A stretch of DNA of 64,000 nucleotides from Effrenium voratum (taxonomy: Eukaryota; Sar; Dinophyceae; Suessiales; Symbiodiniaceae), in assembly GCA_963377175.1 (NCBI GenBank), contig CAUJNA010002990.1:695682-759681 (forward strand), written 5' to 3'. The position numbers and the translations under genes were made by a program. The notes under the pieces are model-generated. The model was given only the letters and a program-made list of their open reading frames with translations. It searched no databases and had not been told where the DNA came from. Shown piece by piece: positions 13,184 through 20,375 of the stretch (position 1 is its first letter; each line of letters opens with the position of its first letter).

Positions 13184-13335
13184 GGAAAGAAAAATTTGGC
13201 TAATTCGCCAAAATGGCGAACGGAGCATGAATCAAGCAGTGTCATCCTGCAGGCACTCAAGGTTCGAATCTGAGTGTGATTCAAATGCCTTCCGCTATCG
13301 GTTGTTACTTTTAACACAAGTGTTAACCGCAACAA
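13184..13335 (-). repeat. YR element repeat A2
   Basis: About 152 bp, matching A1 at 24394-24545 and the copy at about 48054-48205. It abuts B1 through the CAACAA core at 13330-13335, a junction equivalent to that of a circular intermediate. It holds inverted repeats at 13204-13220 and 13314-13329 and a three-stem fold at 13229-13282. Confidence 0.9.
13229..13282. other. Three-stem tRNA-like fold in A repeat
   Basis: An outer stem GAATCA/TGATTC (13229-13234 with 13277-13282) encloses GCAG/CTGC with a 7-nt loop (13236-13250) and CACTCA/TGAGTG (13254-13259 with 13271-13276) around GGTTCGAATC. The last string resembles a tRNA T-loop or Pol III B box. It recurs at 24439-24492 and 48099-48152. 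There is no D-arm and no normal acceptor length, so it is not called as a tRNA. Confidence 0.5.
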
Positions 13336-13583
13336 CAAACCGCTCCAGAGAGTACGACGGCAACCAGCGTCGGTCGATTTATTTTCACCGCACTGCCTCA
13401 AGTGGGTGGGATCGTACCTGTTGGTCGATCTGTTTCAATCTCTGGAGTCGGTGTGCGTGTCTCTCAGACACCACTGACTCGAAAGTAAAGTACAACAAAA
13501 TAAAAGGTAAGCAAATGCAAGTGCATGCAAACCCAAAATGTTGTACAGCAGAGTTTCGAAGAGGGAGTGGACGTTCTCCCGTC
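13330..13583 (-). repeat. YR element repeat B1
   Basis: Internal copy of B2. It follows the RT-RNase H frame after about 130 bp of untranslated sequence and runs directly into A2. The B1-A2 junction at 13330-13335 keeps the 6-bp core. Confidence 0.9.
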
Positions 13584-13717
13584 GTAGGTCAACTCCCGTC
13601 GAAGGTGAAGCCGAAGGCGAACGACCTAGACAAAAGGCACGTTGAAGGCATCCTTACATCGATCAAGTCTCCTTACTGTGGACAAGATTCTCACGGGACG
13701 TGGAAGTCAAGTCGGGT

Positions 13718-16700
13718 TCAGGAGGAATGATTCCTGTGGAACTGTTGGAGTTCCTTTATGTCGTCAAATCCGACGGCATGGGCGAACTCAATATCGCCAA
13801 TGATTTTGCACGTCCGTTTATGTAGAGCGTGCATGGGGGGTTCCAGAATCTGCCAGTGGTGCTTCGAGGCAAGGGACATGTCATGTCGACTGAAGGGGTC
13901 GGCTATATTAGCATGTGTGGGCACACGGGCAATATGCAACTGCAATTGCTGTCGGTTGTGCCATGTCCAATGTGCACCGAGCAGGCAGTTTAGTGGTTGG
14001 TGTTTCCCAACTCCCCGTCTGATGGCGTGTTTGGCCGCTTCGTTGTCGCACAACTGGAGGTATGTGTCAGTGATCCATGGTCGAAAGATCACAGGAGCGA
14101 TCAACGCGGCCCATGCCTCGAGGAAATAAATGGCGTTGGTGCCAGTACTCACTTGTTGGAGTAAGTTAGGGGGTAGTGCGCCCGAGACCACGCGGGTCCT
14201 TTGTGCCTGTGGGCTGAACAGCACCGCTGCCCATCCGTTGTCGTGCGACCAATCGGGTGGCAGACAATCCTGATCCCCTGCGTCCTTGACACGCCAGACC
14301 GTCTCGCCCTGCCGGCAGAACGCGTCGGTGTATATGATTGAAAGGTCTCTGGGCCTGGTGGACAGTGGGACGCTGCGGGGTGAGCTATGTTGCAGGATAT
14401 TCAGGAGGCACAGAATGGCAGCTCGAGTTGGTTTGTCGATCCGGTCGGAAGTGCTGTGTGCTTTGTGGTATAGGGCGGCTAACGCCGATCGCCCTACTCG
14501 ACCGAACAGGTGTCCGGTGACAAAGTTGCACTTGCCGGCAGTGCGTCGGGCGGTGTCGTTCGACATACCTCCCTGTTCGAGACACTGAAGCAGGGTGTGT
14601 GACAGTGTACGGACTCGGTCTGGGCACGGTCGAAGGGTTGCGTGTGTTGCCGACAGGTCGACATAAACCCCTTGTATTTTGTGAGAGGGCGCCGGTGGTT
14701 GTTCCTTGGATGTCTTCATATGAAATCCAAGTAGTGAGTTGAGCTTGCTGAATGAGGAGAAGGAACTGGTCGCGATGTGACTGGGTTGTATGGCCCCGTA
14801 GTCGTCAACGTAGTGCAGGGCAGGTGTGAGTGTTAGTACGCGGGCGAGTGCTGTGAGTGCATCGCCGAAGCGGTTGTAGCCCCAGACGCTGGCAGCGGAG
14901 CCGAACAGGAGCACGTGGTGGTGCCAGAGAGTTGGGCCGTCGGGTGTGATGAGTAGCACGTATGCTACCTCCGGTTGTGCGAGGGGCAGTTGACGGTAGG
15001 CGCCGTCGTGGTCGTGTCCCCACACATGTAGCGGGTGTGCGTCGTCGTGATATTGTCTCGCACATTGGATGTAGTGGTCGGGTGTGTGATGGTAGGGTTG
15101 ATCGTGCATAGAGCACGTCTGGTTGTGGCCGCTGCGGCGCCAGTCTTCTCCTCTCCGGACTTTGGGTTTTCCGTCCGATCCGGTCTGTTGTATGCTGAAT
15201 GCGACTGCCACAATGGGATCGCGATGTGGGATAGGAAGGAGCCGGCTGGTGTGGGGGAAAAGGTGCAGGGGTACTGTGCGAGAGGTCCAATGAGTCGGTG
15301 CCTCGAAGGGGCCGGCCATACGTCCTTGGGCCACTTCCCCCGCGATTTCGGTGGCCATAAGAGTCCAGTGGTCGTCGATCTTGTGTTGTTGTAATTTGCG
15401 CTGGATGTAGGCTTTGTTGAATGACCTGAGTTCTGCAAGGTCACATGGGTCCAGGTATTTGTGGTCGTGGCGAATGTGCCAATTGACTCCGGGTCGCAGA
15501 GGCCCCAGGAGGTCGAAGCCTAGAGAGAGTTCCTCGTGCAGGAGTTGTGCCTGTGGGTAGTTAAGCAAATGTAGCAAGTGTGTCATGAGTGGTACCTGAG
15601 TGATCATCTTCGGTTGTCGATAGGCTCGCTGGCAGTGTGGGGGCAGCTGTTCGAACCATGCAAGTGTATCTGTAGTCAGGTCATCGCGAAGGTCCGCGAT
15701 GTCGAGTAACACGTTGTGCTGTAGTTGTGGCAGTTGTGGTATGGTCCTTTGCATTGCGATGGCCCACAAAATGGTCGGGTCGCAGTGCTGGGGCTGTTGC
15801 AGCGAGGTAGCGTGGTGTTTGGCCCAGGTCAAGTGGTCCTGCCAGTCGTTCTGTGGCATATGTAGCGTTTCCGATGCTCTCGGAGGTGGTCCCCATGGTC
15901 GTGGGTTGTGAAGCCAGAGGTCGACCATCATTCCGAGGGATCCGCGACGTACCCGCTGCGTGGGCGGGGGAATTCCGAAGGCTGGCTGTAGTAGCAAAAG
16001 GAATAGGATCCACATGGCTGTGGGCACATGCCAGGAGTTTCCCAGCATGGTGTTCCTGGTCCGGTCGGTGTTGTGTGGTCCCGTCCAGCCGCGCGGGAAT
16101 CCCATCATTGCTTCGCGGTGCTCGGGTGTTGCGACTTGCCAGTCGTGTCCGTGTTTCCGGACCAGGTATTTCTGTTGGTATTGCCACGGGGCGAATTGTT
16201 TGTGGTCGGCTTGCCACCGTTGCCATGTGTCGTCTGGTAGTTGTTGGCTGCGTGGTGGTGGGCGGCCTTCGTCCGTACTGGCCTGGGTGGTAAGGCAGTG
16301 GAAGAGTTGTCCGTGTGTTAGTACACTCGGCGGGTCGAAGTCCCGGATGTGACAGTCTGGTTGTAGTTCGGCTGCAATGGGATTGAAGAGCACCGGTGGG
16401 AACAGCTGAGTGTCGAGGGAGAGTTGCCAAGGTGTATGCCTGCTCAATGTGGCAGGCAAGGATTCCCAATCGACCGAGGCCCACCAGATTCTGGGACGAG
16501 AGATGATTTGGCCGTCGGCCGCGTCGATCAGGACTGGGCGTAGGCCCATGGAGTGGGACAGCTGGTCGAAGTCGTCGCGTACCTCGGGGTGAGGCACGAC
16601 ATTCTCTAGCAGGGTGAGCGATTGATGTGGCCATCTGTTCTGAATGTCGTCGCGGATGGAGAGTGCGGTGTCGAAGAGGCTGCCCTGTGAGCCGGCCCGG

Positions 16701-17071
16701 CCCGGTTGGTGTTGTTTAATGTTGGAGTAGTCCTTGCACGGTGGGCCACCGGTGAAGAGGATAATGTGTCTCTCGTGATTGGGTATGTCCTGGATGATCG
16801 CAGCCAGTTGTTCGATGTCAAAATCTTCTACGGCGCCCATGTGCGTCGTGGGGAAGAGTGAATGAGGTAGCTGATTGCAGGACTGATCGGTTTCCCACCG
16901 GAAACAGTGGGAGACGTTGGCGCCCAGTTGGTGCAGGGCAAGTGACACTGTGCCGATCCCGTCGAAAACTGAGATCAGGATAATGGGCTTGTGTTGTATG
17001 AGTTGTCTGGTAAGATGGAGGCAACGCGCCGGGTCGGCTCCAGGGGACTGGTCCCCTGGGCCGTGCTGTCC
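13718..17071 (-). CDS. C5 cytosine methyltransferase-reverse transcriptase-RNase H polyprotein
   Basis: Pol-type polyprotein of the YR element. The frame is open from the Gag stop at 17072 with no ATG before the first catalytic motif, so it is probably made by read-through of UAG. The first GTG at 16948 would cut motif I. An N-terminal C5-MTase shows motif I (F-D-G-I-G, 16966-16952), motif IV GGPPCKDYS with the catalytic Cys, motif VI ENV, and motif VIII S-R-P-R. The RT follows, with motif A-like HDHDGAYRQL and motif C YVDDYG (near 14800). RNase H acidic residues lie in IIYTDAF, FLEAW, CDNEA and the DIRS/Ty3-like NIADPFSR. RT and RNase H would copy the element RNA. The MTase may methylate element or host DNA, as described for other retrotransposon DNMTs. 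Confidence 0.85.
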   Translation of the reverse strand, partial: GQHGPGDQSPGADPARCLHLTRQLIQHKPIILISVFDGIGTVSLALHQLGANVSHCFRWETDQSCNQLPHSLFPTTHMGAVEDFDIEQLAAIIQDIPNHERHIILFTGGPPCKDYSNIKQHQPGRAGSQGSLFDTALSIRDDIQNRWPHQSLTLLENVVPHPEVRDDFDQLSHSMGLRPVLIDAADGQIISRPRIWWASVDWESLPATLSRHTPWQLSLDTQLFPPVLFNPIAAELQPDCHIRDFDPPSVLTHGQLFHCLTTQASTDEGRPPPRSQQLPDDTWQRWQADHKQFAPWQYQQKYLVRKHGHDWQVATPEHREAMMGFPRGWTGPHNTDRTRNTMLGNSWHVPTAMWILFLLLLQPAFGIPPPTQRVRRGSLGMMVDLWLHNPRPWGPPPRASETLHMPQNDWQDHLTWAKHHATSLQQPQHCDPTILWAIAMQRTIPQLPQLQHNVLLDIADLRDDLTTDTLAWFEQLPPHCQRAYRQPKMITQVPLMTHLLHLLNYPQAQLLHEELSLGFDLLGPLRPGVNWHIRHDHKYLDPCDLAELRSFNKAYIQRKLQQHKIDDHWTLMATEIAGEVAQGRMAGPFEAPTHWTSRTVPLHLFPHTSRLLPIPHRDPIVAVAFSIQQTGSDGKPKVRRGEDWRRSGHNQTCSMHDQPYHHTPDHYIQCARQYHDDAHPLHVWGHDHDGAYRQLPLAQPEVAYVLLITPDGPTLWHHHVLLFGSAASVWGYNRFGDALTALARVLTLTPALHYVDDYGAIQPSHIATSSFSSFSKLNSLLGFHMKTSKEQPPAPSHKIQGVYVDLSATHATLRPCPDRVRTLSHTLLQCLEQGGMSNDTARRTAGKCNFVTGHLFGRVGRSALAALYHKAHSTSDRIDKPTRAAILCLLNILQHSSPRSVPLSTRPRDLSIIYTDAFCRQGETVWRVKDAGDQDCLPPDWSHDNGWAAVLFSPQAQRTRVVSGALPPNLLQQVSTGTNAIYFLEAWAALIAPVIFRPWITDTYLQLCDNEAAKHAIRRGVGKHQPLNCLLGAHWTWHNRQQLQLHIARVPTHANIADPFSRHDMSLASKHHWQILEPPMHALHKRTCKIIGDIEFAHAVGFDDIKELQQFHRNHSS

Positions 17072-17074
17072 CTA
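17040..17074 (-). promoter_or_regulatory. Predicted UAG read-through signal between Gag and Pol
   Basis: The Gag stop is TAG (17072-17074), with the downstream frame identical to Gag. After a 12-nt spacer comes a GC-rich hairpin, CCAGGGGA-CCAG-TCCCCTGG, at 17059-17040 (8-bp stem, 4-nt loop). UAG followed by G and a nearby stable structure is the layout of gammaretroviral Gag-Pol read-through. A pseudoknot was not identified. Confidence 0.65.
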
Positions 17075-18316
17075 ACGCGCCTTGTTTTTCCCGTGGGATT
17101 TGGTGCCTTTCTTGCCTTTCCCGGACCCCTTCTTTCCTTTGGGTGTGTCGCCCTTGAACGAGGGTCCTGGGGTTGTAGGCATCGAGGGGATGGCGGGGTT
17201 GGCGAATTGGGTTGGTCCCCAGGTCGCGTATGGCTGGTTGTTGTATGGGTACGAAGTGGTCTGGTACCCTTTGTTGCCCCAGGTGTGCTTGCCTCTGCCC
17301 TTGGGTTGCCGATACTGGTTACTGTTGTTCTGTGGACGTCGGGTCTCTGTCCGTGGTTGTTTCTTGGCTGGTTGCGAAAGGATGTCGTTCATCGTGGTCG
17401 TGTCGGCCAGTAGTTCCTTGGTAGCTTTGCTGAAGGTGGCCCCCGACCGCATCTTCATGGCCAGTTGCCATGTGAAGGTTTCCCAGGAGTCTTTGACTTG
17501 GAGCAAGCGCTGCTGGTGTTGACGGGTGATGCGGCAGAATTTGTCAATGAATTCGTTGATGTCGGTTTCGTCCCCGATCTGGATGAAGGTCCATGCCCAT
17601 CGAATGGCCTCCAACCCGTCGAGAATCATCATCAGGTTCTGTGGGTCCCAGTCTCTGGGCGTGGTTTCGACCAGCGTGTTGTTGGAATCGAGCGTGAGGG
17701 TCCGTTCGCTCTTACGGTCCTTGGCTGAATTGTTGATTGTGCCCATGGCTGTGAATGTCCGTTGGGTGAGAATCTCTCCCAACGATGGGGCGGTGTAATG
17801 CTTGCTCTTGTGATGTTCGTGCCACATGCGAGCGATGGCGCGGTCGGCTCCGAGGATGACCTCCTCTGGGAACTTGCGGTTGTTGCCGTTGATTGTCTGT
17901 GTATTGTATTGGCGTAGGAGTTCCGCGTACACGCCCTGTGGGAGTTCCTTGGGAACTTTGGGATCCGCGGCTGGGGCGGTTTGTGTCCCTGGTGTCGTTT
18001 GTGACGGTTGGGTGTGGAGAGGAGCTGGTACAGGGGGCTGTGCATTGCGACAGCGTACCCAGGCTGCCGTGAGTGATGCCGTGGTACCGAGGACCAAGTC
18101 GTTGGTGCCAAGGTGCATGGTCTGTTGTGGGTCGCCGAATTGGACTGCTATCGTGAAACGGGTTACCCACGTGCTCAGTGCGTCGCCATCGGCGAACATG
18201 TGGGCGAGAGCGTCAACTGACCGCACCCGTATGTGGTGAAGGTATGATCTTAACACCTCGTCATGTGCGAATCCCGCTTCGGTCAGGATGTCATCAAGTG
18301 AAGGGGGAGCCGCCAT
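17072..18316 (-). CDS. Gag-like protein of YR element
   Basis: A 414-residue protein ending in UAG directly before the MTase-RT frame. The N-terminal two-thirds has helical, capsid-like composition but no motif I can name. The C-terminal quarter is disordered and rich in Lys, Gly, Gln, Asn and Tyr, with repeated GKGKK-type clusters, as expected of a nucleic-acid-binding tail lacking zinc knuckles. Position and tail support a Gag role, and sequence alone does not prove it. The start ATG lies 30 nt downstream of a CCATTTTAGGCCCC motif that the recombinase gene shares at the same distance. Confidence 0.65.
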   Translation of the reverse strand: MAAPPSLDDILTEAGFAHDEVLRSYLHHIRVRSVDALAHMFADGDALSTWVTRFTIAVQFGDPQQTMHLGTNDLVLGTTASLTAAWVRCRNAQPPVPAPLHTQPSQTTPGTQTAPAADPKVPKELPQGVYAELLRQYNTQTINGNNRKFPEEVILGADRAIARMWHEHHKSKHYTAPSLGEILTQRTFTAMGTINNSAKDRKSERTLTLDSNNTLVETTPRDWDPQNLMMILDGLEAIRWAWTFIQIGDETDINEFIDKFCRITRQHQQRLLQVKDSWETFTWQLAMKMRSGATFSKATKELLADTTTMNDILSQPAKKQPRTETRRPQNNSNQYRQPKGRGKHTWGNKGYQTTSYPYNNQPYATWGPTQFANPAIPSMPTTPGPSFKGDTPKGKKGSGKGKKGTKSHGKNKAR

Positions 18317-18345
18317 GTGTTCGCGGGCACATTGGATGTGCCGTT

Positions 18346-18359
18346 GGGGCCTAAAATGG
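18346..18359 (-). promoter_or_regulatory. Leader motif CCATTTTAGGCCCC
   Basis: It starts 30 nt upstream of the Gag ATG. The recombinase gene has CCATTTTTGGCCCC (20072-20085) at exactly the same distance. Both resemble the CCATTTTGGCTC core of the dinoflagellate spliced leader. Confidence 0.45.
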
Positions 18360-18521
18360 AGCCTAATTCAGCGCGGTGGACTCAGGAATCAAAGTGTCAT
18401 CCAAGCTGGGTTACCAAGGCCGTTCCTTAGAGGGGGGGGTGAGAACAAAGGGAAAAGGGAAGGGGGGCCCCCCAAAAGGAAGTAGCAACGACCGGCGATC
18501 CCGCTTTTCAGGCTCCTGGTA

Positions 18522-20042
18522 TCAATCGCCTAGGTCTGAGAGCTCATCGAGGTCGGCCTGTGTGGCGAACTTGAAGCAGGATCCGCACAGGTTGTTGGTC
18601 GGCTTGGTGCGGATCTTCTTGTAGCGGCCGGTGGCATACCTCCATCCGCATTGCGTGGTCCACATAGCTGAGTTGATGCAGTCCTCGTCAGTTGCTGGCA
18701 GATGTGCCTTGTTGGAGTCGGTGTTGACGACCCAAAAGGTGTTATGCAACACGGCAATGTGCCGTTTGACCACGTCCTCGATTTGGTGTTGGAGTTCCTT
18801 CTGGGAATGCGCCACTGGTGGTCGATCGAGGTTGGACTCCTGGATGTAGCGGGCCACTGCTTCGGATCCCCATCGGCCGACGAGTTGTACGGTCTCCTTG
18901 TTGTAGCCCAGTCGTGTCAGGAACTGGGCGCCCGACACTCGGCATACGTGTTCATGGAACCGCTGTCGCAAGGTGCCGCTGGGATCGGTCCGGGTAAGGA
19001 TAGTTCCGGTGAGTCCGATGACCTTGCGGAAGAGCTCGATGACGTCTGCCTTGGGGATGGCTTGTCCGTCTGGTCCGGGGAACAGTGGGTAGTCGCCCGG
19101 TGGAGTGCGTCCCAGGTGTCGATGTAGTCGTCGCATGTGACGTTGTGCTGCATGATGTGGGCACAGTCGGGACAGTGCTGGACAGGTGCACGGATGAGAT
19201 CTGGTCACGCACATGCCAGTTATGTCGTTCTTCTGGATGGGGAGTGTGAGGTATGTGCGCTTACCCAGCGCTGTCTGTTGGGTCCACAGATGGTGTACCT
19301 GTGCTGAGGCGACTTCGAGTCCCCGAAGTAGCCACCAGCAGCCGATGATGGTGACGTCGCGGGCGTAGGCGATGGAGTCAAGGCCGTCGTCCTGGTCCAC
19401 GGGGAACTGATCGGCCGACAGGAGCTCGAGTTGGAAGGAGTCCTTAAACGGTGTGGGTCCTTGTGCCCGTCGGATCGACCGGCTGACGTCGGTGATGGCC
19501 TGCTCGATGTCGGCTGCGGGGTCTTCGCCCGTAAGTCGTCGGTGTTCCTGTCGAGCCTGCGTGTAGTAGTTCTGGAAGGAGCGGTATCCTCCGGCTTTGA
19601 AGGATGCCCCCGCCGCCTTGACGAGTTTCACGGTGAGTGGGGCAGGTGGCATGTCCCAGGAATTCGCAATCTGGCACCAAGTCTTCCAGCGTGCTAATCT
19701 GGGGTCTCGGCTGGAGGGTGCGTATGTCTCGTCTTCTAGGAGTTGTAGGGCCTGCTCGCGTGAGGTAGGCGCTCCCGCCGCAATGGCTCTGTTGAGAGAG
19801 CCGTGTCGTGTGGTGTGATATGGTTGGATGTCGCGCCGGACCGGGGGCATGTAGTCAAGGACCAGTTGGTCGTCGCCCAGGAGTCGATTGATCAGGTCGT
19901 GTGGCACGCCGATCCGCACCAATGCAGCCCGGTCCATGTTGCGGAATGTCGCCAAGTCGTCTATTCCGGCTAGGGCAACGAGCGGGGCGATCGCCAGCAA
20001 GGACCGCTGGTGTAGCCATGCTCGAATGTCACGGAACGTCAT
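18522..20042 (-). CDS. Tyrosine recombinase
   Basis: A 506-residue site-specific recombinase, expected to insert the element's circular DNA through a 3'-phosphotyrosine intermediate. Visible catalytic residues are Arg240 (LLRGLE), Lys271 as a candidate beta-hairpin lysine, His365-x-x-Arg368 (HVCR), Trp391 in GRWGSEAVARYI and nucleophile Tyr399. A Cys/His cluster at about 278-297 (C-T-C...C-P-H-H) and another near the C-terminus look zinc-binding. The N-terminal about 200 residues fit a core-binding domain. Its likely substrate is visible here: the CAACAA/TTGTTG core at 12858, 13330, 24540 and, unoccupied, at 31637. It lies upstream of Gag and Pol, an unusual position. Confidence 0.88.
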   Translation of the reverse strand: MTFRDIRAWLHQRSLLAIAPLVALAGIDDLATFRNMDRAALVRIGVPHDLINRLLGDDQLVLDYMPPVRRDIQPYHTTRHGSLNRAIAAGAPTSREQALQLLEDETYAPSSRDPRLARWKTWCQIANSWDMPPAPLTVKLVKAAGASFKAGGYRSFQNYYTQARQEHRRLTGEDPAADIEQAITDVSRSIRRAQGPTPFKDSFQLELLSADQFPVDQDDGLDSIAYARDVTIIGCWWLLRGLEVASAQVHHLWTQQTALGKRTYLTLPIQKNDITGMCVTRSHPCTCPALSRLCPHHAAQRHMRRLHRHLGRTPPGDYPLFPGPDGQAIPKADVIELFRKVIGLTGTILTRTDPSGTLRQRFHEHVCRVSGAQFLTRLGYNKETVQLVGRWGSEAVARYIQESNLDRPPVAHSQKELQHQIEDVVKRHIAVLHNTFWVVNTDSNKAHLPATDEDCINSAMWTTQCGWRYATGRYKKIRTKPTNNLCGSCFKFATQADLDELSDLGD

Positions 20043-20375
20043 CTCGGGGTGATCTGTATCAAGGGCCGAGAGGGGCCAAAAATGGCTATGTAAAATGTAT
20101 CAAAGGTTTGCCACACGTGGAGACAAAAGCACAATGCAAACAATCAAGGTGAGCAAAAGTTCGGGGGGATTTAGGGGTGTTTGGCTTCAAACACATGGTG
20201 CGCCTTTTGCTCTTTGCACGGGTGTCCTGACGTACTGCCAAACGAGGTTGCACTTCGGCGGCAGGTTCAGGAAGATGGGTCGTGCGAAGGCAACCGCGTT
20301 GGTCGGACCCTCCGGGCTCGCGCGGGACACGGACGCCCTTCGGGTCGTAGTGGTTGCGGTGCTGGTCGAGGTCCG
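20043..20375. other. Intergenic leader of the recombinase gene
   Basis: 333 bp without a credible gene. It holds the spliced-leader-like motif at 20072-20085 (sense TAGCCATTTTTGGCCCC) starting 30 nt before the recombinase ATG. The remainder shows nothing I can identify. Confidence 0.5.
20072..20085 (-). promoter_or_regulatory. Leader motif CCATTTTTGGCCCC
   Basis: It starts 30 nt upstream of the recombinase ATG. Extended to TAGCCATTTTTGGC it matches the dinoflagellate spliced leader TAGCCATTTTGGC except for one extra T. Confidence 0.45.

Noticed and set aside
15681..16634. 317-codon minus-strand frame overlapping the methyltransferase region
   Set aside because: Arg/Pro/Thr-rich translation of another frame of the MTase-RT gene, with no motifs.
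16946..16948. GTG as start of the methyltransferase-RT protein
   Set aside because: Methyltransferase motif I (FDGIG) lies just upstream in the same open frame, so the true product must begin earlier, most simply by read-through from Gag.
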